Below, piece after piece: positions 1 to 8,875 of a stretch of DNA of 40,712 nucleotides. Under the pieces are notes generated by a model. That model searched no databases and was not told the origin of the DNA. It saw only the letters and a program-made list of their open reading frames with translations. Source of the DNA: an uncultured Neomegalonema sp. Lineage in GTDB: Bacteria > Pseudomonadota > Alphaproteobacteria > Rhodobacterales > Rhodobacteraceae. The number at the start of each line of letters is the position of its first letter. Position 1 is the stretch's first letter. The stretch is from NCBI GenBank assembly GCA_937922185.1, contig CAKZUT010000075.1, positions 1 to 40,712 on the forward strand, read 5' to 3'. The position numbers and the translations under genes were made by a program.

Positions 1-226
1 ATGGGGCAGGGTGCGACAAAAGGGAATAGGCGCTGACCTGCCTCTTCGCGTGTTTCCCCCGATAGCCCCGCGCTGCATCGCTGCATCCGGCACCCCGACA
101 TCCTGACCGAAGCAGGATTGACGCGCTGGCGTACCCCCATCGCCTACAGGTCGGAGTGACGGGCGCGCAGGGTCTCGATGATTTTCTCCGCATCGTTCAT
201 GCGGAGAAAGTACGACGGGAAAGGTC
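1..226. other. Unassigned left edge
   Basis: No gene can be supported here. One plus frame is open from the window edge to a TGA at 104-106, and a minus frame is open from an ATG at 140 back to the edge. Neither gives a recognisable protein. The stretch probably holds the end of a neighbouring gene plus the region downstream of the aminotransferase. Confidence 0.3.
182..210 (-). terminator. Stem-loop after aatA
   Basis: TTTTCTCCGCAT and ATGCGGAGAAAG flank a 5-nt loop, giving a stem of about 11 bp starting 17 bp past the aatA stop codon. There is no U-run after the stem on the minus strand, so intrinsic termination is uncertain. It may be a 3' mRNA-protecting hairpin or work together with Rho. 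Confidence 0.35.
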
Positions 227-1462
<1,236 letters not shown>

Positions 1463-1546
1463 TTACGCCTCACCCCCCGACCATGCAAGCCGCAGCAGGC
1501 GGGCAGCCCGTTTGCATCCCCCTGCCCCGCCGCGTAGTCTCTGGGC

Positions 1547-2407
1547 ATGATTTCCGTCGATACCGCCCTCACAGGCCTGCGCGCTGCGGCACCGAACGCG
1601 CCGAAAACCGCGATCCGGGCATTCCGCAGGATGGCGAGGAAGGAATTCGGCGAGACAATCCTTTCCGGCATCGACTGTGCGGCGGTGGTCTTCGGGCAAC
1701 TGGCCCATGAAAGCCTGGAATTCACCCGCACAGAGGAAAATCTGAGCTATTCCGCCAGACGCATCGCGCGGGTCTGGCCCCGCGATTTCACCCCCGCACA
1801 GGCAAAGCCCTATGCCCGCAAGCCGAAAAAACTGGCCAATGAGGTCTATGGCGGACGGCTCGGCAATACGCGCAAGGGCGATGGCTGGCGCTATCGCGGG
1901 GCAGGATATATCCAGTTGACGGGCCGCGCGAATTTTGCCGCCGCAGGAAAGGCGCTGGGCGTCGATTACGAGGCCAGGCCCCGGCTCGCCCGCAGCGCCG
2001 CCCATTCATGGCGCATCGCCCACTGGTATCTCTGCACCCGCAAGCGCAAGGGAAAATGCCTCATCGATCTGGCCCGCGCGGGCGATGTAAGGGGCGTCAC
2101 GAAAGGCATCAATGGCGGGCTGAACGGCTATGCAGACCGCCTGCGCCGGACCGAACTGGCCCGCGAGGCGATGCAGGCCGTCTCCGCCCCCGCGCGCCTG
2201 TCTTCCGTGAAGAAGCGCGACCGCAAGAGCGTGCGGGCGCTGCAACGGGTGCTGGTCCGTCTCGGGTATCCCTGCGGTCCCGTAGACGGTGCATGGGGGC
2301 CGCTCACGAAACATGCCGTCAGGCGGTTTCAGTCCGATCACGACCTGAAGGCCGACGGAATCGCGGGGCCGAAAACCCTCGCCGCCCTGAACAGGGCGAT
2401 CGGGTAG
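1547..2407 (+). CDS. GH19 endolysin-like hydrolase with peptidoglycan-binding domain
   Basis: The 286-residue protein has a glycoside hydrolase family 19 (chitinase/endolysin) domain at about residues 20-200 and a PG_binding_1 domain at about 218-283. Two acidic residues 9 apart, E55 in QLAHES and E64 in TEENLSY, fit the GH19 catalytic pair. The GWRYRGAGYIQLTGRANF block is the conserved GH19 core. The C-terminal domain shows LQRVLVRLGYPCGPVDGAWG and DGIAGPKTL. It would cleave peptidoglycan glycan strands. There is no signal peptide, and no holin, spanin or phage gene lies nearby, so export is unexplained. No strong Shine-Dalgarno site precedes the ATG. It could be a domesticated phage lysin or a cell-wall remodelling enzyme. 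Confidence 0.82.
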   Translation: MISVDTALTGLRAAAPNAPKTAIRAFRRMARKEFGETILSGIDCAAVVFGQLAHESLEFTRTEENLSYSARRIARVWPRDFTPAQAKPYARKPKKLANEVYGGRLGNTRKGDGWRYRGAGYIQLTGRANFAAAGKALGVDYEARPRLARSAAHSWRIAHWYLCTRKRKGKCLIDLARAGDVRGVTKGINGGLNGYADRLRRTELAREAMQAVSAPARLSSVKKRDRKSVRALQRVLVRLGYPCGPVDGAWGPLTKHAVRRFQSDHDLKADGIAGPKTLAALNRAIG

Positions 2408-2431
2408 GGATAAGGTCTACAGACCGTTTTG

Positions 2432-2464
2432 CTGCCCCGGATGCATTGCAGTGCTCCGGGGCAG
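2432..2464. repeat. Palindromic element, CCCCGGATGC family (copy 1)
   Basis: CTGCCCCGG at 2432-2440 pairs perfectly with CCGGGGCAG at 2456-2464 around a 15-nt loop. The core CCCCGGATGC...TCCGGGG matches two longer copies at 12292-12336 and 12358-12401. It lies between the convergent GH19 and RGF-repeat genes. A smaller hairpin, GGTC-TACA-GACC followed by GTTTT at 2414-2430, precedes it and may help end the GH19 transcript. Confidence 0.6.
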
Positions 2465-2539
2465 AGCGGCAGGGTTCAGATCAATCCGGGTATCGCCACA
2501 GGCGTCGCATTCCCGGACCCGATCTGATCGAACATGACC

Positions 2540-2923
2540 TCAGTGGCCGAAGCTGCGACCCCGGAAACCGCCCGAGAAACCGCGATGACCGAAACCGCGC
2601 GAGAAGCCCCGGTGACCGAAGCCGCGCGAAAAGCCGTGCCCCCGGAACCCGCCGGAGAACCCGCGCGAAAATCCATGTCCCCGGAACCCGCCCGAAAAGC
2701 CGCGCGAGAACCCGCGATGACCGAAACCTCTGGAAAAGCCACGGTTGCTGAACCCCCGCGAGAACCCACGGTGCCCCCGGAAGTGCCCGCCATTCACCTC
2801 GACGGCCAGTCCTCTCTCGACGGCGGCGACACCATGGGCGACGCCCGTGGTCGGCAGGGCATTCGCGCCGGTGGACAGCGTAAGAGCCATCATCGCGGCG
2901 GCGGCATATGCAACGAGTTTCAT
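2540..2923 (-). CDS. Secreted Gly/Arg/Phe/His-rich repeat protein
   Basis: The 127-residue protein starts with a clear Sec signal peptide (MKLVAYAAAAMMALTLSTGANA, cleavage near residue 22). About 20 ordinary residues follow, and then a repeat tract from about residue 45 to the C-terminus built from RGFSRGFGH and GFSRGFSGGFRGH units. It ends GGFRGRSFGH. The ATG at 2923 has AAGGAGA about 8 nt upstream and defines the start; the frame remains open further upstream, but without a signal peptide. dapF lies 107 bp upstream on the same strand. No cysteine is seen in the mature part. Function is unknown. The composition suggests a disordered, basic, aromatic-rich exported protein that might bind polyanions or self-associate, which is inference. 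Confidence 0.75.
   Translation of the reverse strand: MKLVAYAAAAMMALTLSTGANALPTTGVAHGVAAVERGLAVEVNGGHFRGHRGFSRGFSNRGFSRGFGHRGFSRGFSGGFRGHGFSRGFSGGFRGHGFSRGFGHRGFSRGFGHRGFSGGFRGRSFGH
2543..2791 (-). repeat. Coding tandem repeats (RGFSRGFGH / GFSRGFSGGFRGH)
   Basis: Units of 27 and 39 bp encode RGFSRGFGH and GFSRGFSGGFRGH; the 39-bp unit occurs twice in a row. The repetition produces open frames on the other strand too, which are by-products. Direct repeats of this size can change copy number by slippage. Confidence 0.75.
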
Positions 2924-3030
2924 TGTAAGGTTCTCCTTTGTGTCAACGATGGAGAACAATCTGGAGGAAACCGGCAGAACGACCACGCACATGTCTTCAC
3001 GGGTCAGAGGTTTGCCGTTACCACGACCGC

Positions 3031-3915
3031 TCAGGCAGAGGCCGATACCGATTTTTCACGTCGTATCCGCTCCGCCTGTGCGAGGATATCCGGCCCGAAA
3101 TCGCCCGTGAAGCTCAGCGCCACCGGCCCGGTCATCATCACCGGTCCCCGCTCGGTCCACTCGATACCCAGCGGCCCGCCATCGAGCATGACCACACATT
3201 TGCGATCAATGAGGCCCCGCCGCACCCCCGCGACCACCGCCGCACAGGCACCCGACCCACAGGCCTGCGTGATCCCGGCTCCGCGCTCCCAGACGCGCAT
3301 CCGCATCCGGTTACGCCCCTCCACGGTGCAGAACTCGACATTGGTGCGTTCGGGGAACATGGGATGATTCTCGACCATGGGGCCGATCTTCTCGACTGGA
3401 AATGCCCCGGCATCGTCCACGAAGAATACCGCATGGGGGTTACCCATGTTCACCGCCCCCGGCCCCCACAGGGCCGGATTGTCGATGGGGCCGAATTTCA
3501 CATCAACCCGCACAGTATCGCTGGCCTCCGCGACAGGGATATCCTGCCAGTCCAGCTTCGGCGCGCCCATATCGACACGCACGAGGCCGCCGGGGGCGCT
3601 CCAGCAGGACAGGATGCCGGAATCCGTCCGCAGGCGCACCGTATCCTGCCCGCTCTCCTCCATCAGCAGGTGCCCGACACAGCGCGTGGCATTGCCGCAG
3701 GCCCCCGACCGCGAACCGTCGGGGTTCCAGATGCCCATATAGGCGGCGATCTCGTTGCTCGGATCATCCTGGACGGAGATGAACTGATCAAAGCCGATGC
3801 CGCGCCGCCGATCAGCGACCGCCCGCACAAGCGCGGCATCCGGCGCAGGCTGTCCCCCTCGAAGGTCAACGACTACGAAATCATTGCCCAGGCCGTGCAT
3901 TTTCCTGAATCGCAC
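3031..3915 (-). CDS. dapF: Diaminopimelate epimerase
   Basis: DapF converts LL- to meso-diaminopimelate, the last epimerisation before meso-DAP enters peptidoglycan or lysine synthesis. The 294-residue protein opens with FRKMHGLGNDFVVVD. The two catalytic cysteines are present: C73 in SGACGNATRCVG and C219 in QACGSGACAAVV. Length is normal for the family. The start was set at the GTG at 3915, giving VRFRKMHG, because GGGAGG lies 5 nt upstream. A longer frame to 4005 exists but adds residues not typical of DapF. The gene is divergent from the TPR gene, with about 195 bp between them that must hold both promoters. Neither dapA, dapB nor a tRNA-modification partner is in the window. Confidence 0.95.
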   Translation of the reverse strand: MRFRKMHGLGNDFVVVDLRGGQPAPDAALVRAVADRRRGIGFDQFISVQDDPSNEIAAYMGIWNPDGSRSGACGNATRCVGHLLMEESGQDTVRLRTDSGILSCWSAPGGLVRVDMGAPKLDWQDIPVAEASDTVRVDVKFGPIDNPALWGPGAVNMGNPHAVFFVDDAGAFPVEKIGPMVENHPMFPERTNVEFCTVEGRNRMRMRVWERGAGITQACGSGACAAVVAGVRRGLIDRKCVVMLDGGPLGIEWTERGPVMMTGPVALSFTGDFGPDILAQAERIRREKSVSASA

Positions 3916-4109
3916 CACCGCCTCCCGAGTTTTTCCGAACACTGTTACGTGGTTGCACAGGCGCACCGTCTTGTCGCGATTTTCGCATTGGCTGACAGAA
4001 ATCAATCCCTTTTTCAGTCGTTCATCCTATATCGTAGGGGAAAGCGTGCAAATTTTGAGGGCGGTGAACGGGTCGCGCGCCTGGAATTGCCCGGAACAGG
4101 ACAGTGCCC

Positions 4110-5882
4110 ATGGCTGCGTTTCTTCCGTCTCTGCAACGACGTATCGGCACCGGCACGGCGCTGGTCGCCCTGCTCGCCTGTCTCGGCGGAACACCCGCCT
4201 TCGCGGACGGCAACACGGGCGCCTATCTGGCGGCACGACATGCCGCCATCAACAACGACGTCAATCAGGCGGCGACCTACTTCACCCGCGCACTGGCCGC
4301 TGACCCCACGAATATCTCGCTCATGGAGCAGACGGTCCTCTACAAGATCGCCGCCGGACGGGTCAGCGCCGCGATCCCTGTTGCCCGCACGCTCGTGGCG
4401 AAGGAACCAGACCATCGCATCGGCCAGCTTCTGCTCGTCGCCGAGGATTTTCGGAAGGGCAACGCCAAAGAGGCATCCGAACGGCTGGAGAAACACGGCG
4501 ACAAGGCGTTCAATACCGTCACGGCCAGACTGCTGGCCGGATGGGCCGCCTTCGACCTCGATGAGCATGACAGATCGCAGGAAATCTTCGCATCCCTTGA
4601 CGGACAGCAACTCTACCGGATTTTCGCCGATTACCATGCCGGCCTCGCCGCCGCCGCCGCCGGAAAACCGGAGGCTGCGGAAAAGCTGTTCAAATCCTCT
4701 ATCGGCGACGAGACCCCAACGGCCCGCCTTGCCGAGGCCTATGGCCGGTTCCTCGAACGCGAGACGCGCGGCGAGGATGCCATTGCCATCTATGACCGCG
4801 CGCTGGAGCGGGCACCCTCCGACCCTGTGATCCTCATGGCCCGCGACCGGGCCGAGAAGATGGACAAGAAGCCCGACCCACTGGTCGAGACCGGCAGACA
4901 GGGGGCCGCCGAGGCTCTCTATGGCCTTGCCAGCGCCTTCGCGCGGGATGACGGAGGCATCCGTCTCTCCCTCGTCTACCTTCAACTCGCCCTCTATCTG
5001 AACGAGAAGATGGAAGCCCCCCGCCTGTTGCTCGGCAATGTGCTGGAGGCGCAGGAACGCTGGGAGGAGGCTGCGGAGACTTACGAGAATTTCGATGCGG
5101 ACAGTCCCTATTACCGCTCCGCACAGGTCGGGCGCGCCGATTCCCTGTCGCGCATCGACAAGACCGATGAGGCGCTCGAAGCCCTCGAAAAACTGGAAAG
5201 CGTCTTTCCCGGAGACGAGACGGTGCCCATCGCCATCGGCGACCTGATGCGCCGCGCCGAACGCTATGAGGAGGCCCGCGCCGCCTATGACCGTGCCTTC
5301 GGGATCATCGGCGAGCCGAAGGAACGCTACTGGTCGCTCCATTACGCGCGCGGCGTGTCGAACGAGCGGCTGGGCAACTGGGACGAGGCTGAAGCCGATC
5401 TCAAGCAGGCGCTGGAATTCCGGCCCGATCAGGCGCATGTGCTGAACTATCTCGGCTATTCGTGGATCGAGCAGAACCGCAATCTGACCGAAGCACGGGA
5501 AATGATCGAGCGCGCGGTCGAACTGCGCCCCGATGACGGCTACATCACCGATTCACTCGGCTGGGTCGAATACCGCCTCGGCGATTACGAATCGGCGGTC
5601 CAGACCATGGAGCGCGCGGTCGAGCTGACCCCCACCGATCCTGTCATCAATGACCATTTCGGCGATACCCTCTGGGTCGTGGGCCGCAAAATCGAAGCGC
5701 GGTTCCAGTGGCGGCGCGCCCTCTCCTTCGATCCCGATGAGGAGGGATTGCGCGAACGCATCAAGCGCAAACTCGCCGTCGGCCTCGATGTCGTGCTTGA
5801 GGAAGAGCGCGAAGCGGAGATGGAGGAAGCCGAGAAGGCCGTCGAGACCGACCCCGCAAAGAAGCCGAAGGATGATGGCTGA
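4110..5882 (+). CDS. Exported tetratricopeptide-repeat protein
   Basis: The 590-residue protein has an N-terminal signal peptide (hydrophobic TALVALLACLGG, cleavage after AFA near residue 32) and then TPR-like helical repeats along most of its length. Examples are NQAATYFTRALAADPTN, EDAIAIYDRALERAPSD, DEAEADLKQALEFRPDQ and ESAVQTMERAVELTPTD. The last about 35 residues are highly charged. Proteins of this type are widespread in alphaproteobacteria next to ispE and are likely periplasmic or outer-membrane-associated scaffolds, but the partner is unknown. The ATG at 4110 is preceded by AGGA at 8 nt; a GTG two codons earlier is less likely. ispE follows after 60 bp on the same strand, probably in one transcript. 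Confidence 0.85.
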   Translation: MAAFLPSLQRRIGTGTALVALLACLGGTPAFADGNTGAYLAARHAAINNDVNQAATYFTRALAADPTNISLMEQTVLYKIAAGRVSAAIPVARTLVAKEPDHRIGQLLLVAEDFRKGNAKEASERLEKHGDKAFNTVTARLLAGWAAFDLDEHDRSQEIFASLDGQQLYRIFADYHAGLAAAAAGKPEAAEKLFKSSIGDETPTARLAEAYGRFLERETRGEDAIAIYDRALERAPSDPVILMARDRAEKMDKKPDPLVETGRQGAAEALYGLASAFARDDGGIRLSLVYLQLALYLNEKMEAPRLLLGNVLEAQERWEEAAETYENFDADSPYYRSAQVGRADSLSRIDKTDEALEALEKLESVFPGDETVPIAIGDLMRRAERYEEARAAYDRAFGIIGEPKERYWSLHYARGVSNERLGNWDEAEADLKQALEFRPDQAHVLNYLGYSWIEQNRNLTEAREMIERAVELRPDDGYITDSLGWVEYRLGDYESAVQTMERAVELTPTDPVINDHFGDTLWVVGRKIEARFQWRRALSFDPDEEGLRERIKRKLAVGLDVVLEEEREAEMEEAEKAVETDPAKKPKDDG

Positions 5883-5942
5883 GCCGCAGGACGCGAATGC
5901 ACCGATAAGGCGAGATGTCCGCGATTGCGGGCATGACGTCGC

Positions 5943-6848
5943 TTGACCGGAAGCGTGCGCGAGGCGGCGAACGCCAAGATCAACCTGTTCCTGCATGTCA
6001 CCGGGCGGCGACCCGACGGCTATCACACGCTCCAGAGCCTCGTCGTCTTCGCCGATATCGGCGACACGGTGACTGCGGAGCCGAGCCGTATGCTCTCGCT
6101 CAGCCTTGACGGGCCGTTCGGCGACCTGCTGGAAGTCAGTGAGGATAATCTCGTCCTCCGCGCGGCCCTTGCCCTACAGGATATCGTCTATGCCCGCCGG
6201 GGAGAGCGCCCCGGTGCCGCCCTGCTGCTCACCAAGCGCCTGCCTGTCGCCTCTGGCATCGGAGGCGGCTCGGCGGATGCCGCCGCAACGCTGCGGGTAC
6301 TGAACCGCCTCTGGAAAGTGGATCTGCCGGATCAGGAGATGGAGACGCTGGCGCTCCGTCTGGGAGCCGATGTGCCGGTCTGCCTTGCATCGCGTACGCG
6401 GGTGATGAGCGGCATCGGCGAGCATCTCGACGAGGCCCCCTCCCTGCCCCCGGTCTGGATCGTTCTGGCCAATCCCCTGCGGGGGCTGGAGACACGCGGT
6501 GTCTTTGCGGCACGGGATGCCAAAGCGATCTCGCCTGCCGTCACCCTGCCGCAGACATTCGCATCGGCGGCGGCCTTGGCTGACTGGCTATCGGCGGAGA
6601 CCCGCAACGACCTGTCGGCCCCGGCGATGTCGCTCATGCCTGAAATCGGCAGGATGGAGAACACTCTGCGCGCCCTGCCGGGGGCGCTCCATGCCCGCAT
6701 GTCCGGCTCTGGCGCGACCTGCTTCGCGCTGTTCACCGACCGCAGCACGGCAACCGACGCCGCACGCAGGCTCAGGGCCGCCGAGTCGGGATGGTGGGTG
6801 GAGGCGGGCGAACTCAACCATACGGCAAGCGGCGGCGCTTCACCGTAA
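5943..6848 (+). CDS. ispE: 4-diphosphocytidyl-2-C-methyl-D-erythritol kinase
   Basis: IspE phosphorylates CDP-methylerythritol in the non-mevalonate isoprenoid pathway, in the cytoplasm. The 301-residue product shows the GHMP-kinase signatures: N-terminal NAKINLFLHVTGRRPDGYH, the ATP-binding loop LPVASGIGGGSADAAATL, and the C-terminal ARMSGSGATCFALF glycine-rich motif. The start is unsettled. TTG at 5943 gives the full frame, and GTG at 5955 gives a version four residues shorter that begins just before the conserved block. No ATG in this frame fits and neither site has a strong ribosome-binding sequence, so coupling to the TPR gene upstream is possible. Confidence 0.93.
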   Translation: MTGSVREAANAKINLFLHVTGRRPDGYHTLQSLVVFADIGDTVTAEPSRMLSLSLDGPFGDLLEVSEDNLVLRAALALQDIVYARRGERPGAALLLTKRLPVASGIGGGSADAAATLRVLNRLWKVDLPDQEMETLALRLGADVPVCLASRTRVMSGIGEHLDEAPSLPPVWIVLANPLRGLETRGVFAARDAKAISPAVTLPQTFASAAALADWLSAETRNDLSAPAMSLMPEIGRMENTLRALPGALHARMSGSGATCFALFTDRSTATDAARRLRAAESGWWVEAGELNHTASGGASP

Positions 6849-6892
6849 CGCCGGGACCGACTTTCGGTATGCGTGTCGTCTCCCGCCCCGAT

Positions 6893-6918
6893 CGGCCTGC
6901 GCCCGCAAGCGGGGGCCG
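6893..6918. terminator. GC hairpin between convergent genes
   Basis: CGGCC (6893-6897) and CCCGC (6902-6906) pair with GGCCG (6914-6918) and GCGGG (6909-6913) around an AA tip, leaving a 4-nt bulge on the left arm. It lies between ispE and the convergent Tyr-rich gene. No U-run follows on either strand, so it is a candidate Rho-assisted or bidirectional end rather than a classical terminator. Confidence 0.4.
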
Positions 6919-6963
6919 ACCGGGGCCGGGAGAATGCTGCTCGGATCGCGGCCTGCGCCGATA

Positions 6964-7539
6964 TCAGTCCGGTGCGCCGTTCAGGCTGACACCGTTGATG
7001 ACCGGCTTGGAGTCGGTGCCGAAGGTCGGCCCGCCCGCATAGCCCACATTCAGGCCCTCGGTGGTCGGGATAGAGGAAGCCGGGCCAAAGCTGCGGTGAC
7101 GGTCGCGCGGCAGGGGGCGGTAGCTATAGGCATTGCGCGTCGGCAGATAGATGCTGCCGGGATAGCCGCGATGATAGCTGTTGGCCTGATTGCGCCCGTA
7201 CCCATACCCGTAGGACGGTCTGGTATAGCTCGGCGCCGTGTAGCTCGGTGCCGTGTAACTCGGTGCTGTGTAGCTCGGCGTCGTGTAGCTGTTCGAGTAG
7301 ATCGGAGTCGCGTTATAGGAGGGCGACGCATAGGTCGATCCATAGGACGTGGTGCCTGTATAGCTCGGCGCGACATAGGCCGACGTCCCGTAGGTTGTGC
7401 CACCATAATAAGGCTGCGTGGCATAGGTTGTGCCGTAGCTGCCAGTCGAATCGTAAAGGTCCGGCGGATGTGCGCTGGCGGTTCCGGCCAGGGTTCCGGC
7501 AGTGGCGACCGCTGCCACAAGGGCGATTACGCGAAGCAT
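6964..7539 (-). CDS. Secreted Tyr/Ser/Thr/Pro-rich repeat protein
   Basis: The 191-residue protein has a signal peptide (MLRVIALVAAVATAGTLAGTASA, cleavage before HPP). A low-complexity tract rich in Y, S, T, G and P covers about residues 30-115, with PSYTA pentads at residues 86-110. The C-terminal 70 residues are less repetitive and contain arginines. No cysteine and no enzyme motif is visible. The start ATG has AGGAG at about 7 nt. The Tyr-rich composition resembles disordered, possibly cross-linkable or adhesive exported proteins, but this is inference from composition only. It is convergent with ispE and divergent from the aminotransferase. Function unknown. Confidence 0.75.
   Translation of the reverse strand: MLRVIALVAAVATAGTLAGTASAHPPDLYDSTGSYGTTYATQPYYGGTTYGTSAYVAPSYTGTTSYGSTYASPSYNATPIYSNSYTTPSYTAPSYTAPSYTAPSYTRPSYGYGYGRNQANSYHRGYPGSIYLPTRNAYSYRPLPRDRHRSFGPASSIPTTEGLNVGYAGGPTFGTDSKPVINGVSLNGAPD
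7210..7284 (-). repeat. 15-bp coding repeats (PSYTA)
   Basis: Five tandem 15-bp units encode TPSY/APSY/RPSY blocks. They differ mainly at synonymous positions (for example cggcgccgtgtagct versus cggtgccgtgtaact), so the peptide is kept while the DNA drifts. Confidence 0.7.
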
Positions 7540-7711
7540 CTCAATCTCCTCTGATCGATTTCTAATACCATGAGATAACGTATCGCCTTACACGTTCAAT
7601 GATTCGATTCCCGTCGTCACGGAGTCTTCATGGACTGTCCTTTCGGGGTGACAGCGCCGGAACGATGCCCGAAAGTCACAAAATCCAATCGTCGCCCGCC
7701 CGAGGAACGCC

Positions 7712-8875
7712 ATGCAGACCCATCCCGCCCTCGCCCGTCTCGGTACGGAAAGTGCTTTTTCCGTTCTCGCCCGTGCCGCCGACTTGCAGGCGCAGGGCCG
7801 TGACATCATCAATCTCGGCATCGGCCAGCCCGATTTCCCCACGCCCGACAATATCGTCGAGGCCGGGATCAGGGCCTTGCGTGACGGCCATCACGGCTAC
7901 ACCCCCGCCAGGGGTATCCTGCCCCTGCGCGAGGCCGTGGCGGCGGATATCCATGCCCGTCGCGGGGTCGAGGTCAGCCCCGACCGCATTCTGGTCATGC
8001 CGGGCGGCAAGCCCACGATGTTCTTCGCCATCACCATGTTCGGTCAGCCGGGAGCCGAGATCATCTATCCCGACCCCGGCTTTCCCATCTATCGCTCGAT
8101 GGTCGAATACAGCGGCGCGACCCCCGTGCCGGTCAGCCCGCGCGAGGAAGACAGCTTCGGCTACCGCGCCGCCGATATCCTGTCGCGCCTGACCCCGCGC
8201 ACCCGCCTTCTGATCCTCAACAGCCCTAACAATCCGACCGGCGGCGTCATGACCCGCGAGGAGACCAATGCGCTGGTCGCCGGGCTGGAGGATCGGCCCG
8301 ATGTCGCGATCCTCTCGGACGAGATTTACAGCCGGATGCTCCATGGCGGGCGCGAGCATGTCTCGCTGCTCGGTTATCCGTCGCTGGCGGATCGGCTGAT
8401 CGTGCTGGACGGCTGGTCGAAGACCTATGCGATGACCGGCTGGCGGCTTGGCTATTCCGTCTGGCCGGAGGCACTGGTGGACAGTGCCGAACGCCTCTGC
8501 GTCAACTGCCATTCCTGCGTGAACGCCGCCACGCAATACGCGGGCATCGAGGCACTGACCGGCCCCCAGGACGCGGTGGACACGATGATGCGGGCCTTTG
8601 ACGGCAGACGGCGGCTGATCGTCGATCTGCTGAACGCCCTGCCCGGCGTGCGTTGCCCCGATCCGGGAGGGGCCTTCTACGTCTTTCCCAATATCGAAGG
8701 CACGGGGCTGGACGGGCGCACCCTTCAGACCCGCCTGCTGGAGGAGGCCGGTGTCGCCGCCATTGCGGGGGCCAGTTTCGGCGAGACGGCGACGGGCAAT
8801 ATCCGGTTCTCCTATGCCAATTCAGAGGACAATATCCGGGAGGCTATGGGGCGGATGCGGGAGTTGCTGGCATGA
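7712..8875 (+). CDS. Class I/II pyridoxal-phosphate aminotransferase
   Basis: This is a 387-residue fold-type I aminotransferase. Motifs seen: INLGIGQPDFPTPDNI near the N-terminus, MPGGKPTMF, LNSPNNPTGGVMT, the LSDEIYSRML aspartate/tyrosine pair, the PLP lysine K237 in DGWSKTYAMTGWRLGY, and the C-terminal GGAFYVFPNI block. It resembles aspartate/aromatic or LL-DAP-type aminotransferases, but the amino donor cannot be read from the sequence. The ATG has GAGGA 5 nt upstream. Its stop overlaps the start of the methyltransferase (ATGA), so the two are translationally coupled. It is a distant paralogue of aatA at the left of the window. Confidence 0.88.
   Translation: MQTHPALARLGTESAFSVLARAADLQAQGRDIINLGIGQPDFPTPDNIVEAGIRALRDGHHGYTPARGILPLREAVAADIHARRGVEVSPDRILVMPGGKPTMFFAITMFGQPGAEIIYPDPGFPIYRSMVEYSGATPVPVSPREEDSFGYRAADILSRLTPRTRLLILNSPNNPTGGVMTREETNALVAGLEDRPDVAILSDEIYSRMLHGGREHVSLLGYPSLADRLIVLDGWSKTYAMTGWRLGYSVWPEALVDSAERLCVNCHSCVNAATQYAGIEALTGPQDAVDTMMRAFDGRRRLIVDLLNALPGVRCPDPGGAFYVFPNIEGTGLDGRTLQTRLLEEAGVAAIAGASFGETATGNIRFSYANSEDNIREAMGRMRELLA

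Noticed and set aside
2543-2791. Possible CRISPR-like array
   Set aside because: The repeats are in frame, encode a repeated peptide and have no unique spacers of constant length.
2534-3367. Plus-strand frame with TETAREA-type repeats opposite the RGF protein and dapF
   Set aside because: The repeats are the complement of the RGF coding repeats. The minus strand has the signal peptide and the Shine-Dalgarno site, and the frame runs into dapF.
3916-4109. Promoters in the dapF/TPR divergent region
   Set aside because: TATATC at 4028-4033 is a possible -10, but no -35 at proper spacing was found, so no promoter is listed.
2938-4830. 630-codon plus-strand frame across dapF and the TPR gene
   Set aside because: It is antisense to dapF and out of frame with the TPR gene, both of which have strong family evidence.
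4014-5438. 474-codon minus-strand frame opposite the TPR gene
   Set aside because: The TPR protein has a signal peptide and repeats; the antisense product has none and its composition is typical of shadow frames.
7590-7630. tRNA-like GATTCGATTCCCGTC segment
   Set aside because: It resembles a T-loop but no acceptor stem, anticodon arm or D-arm can be folded around it.
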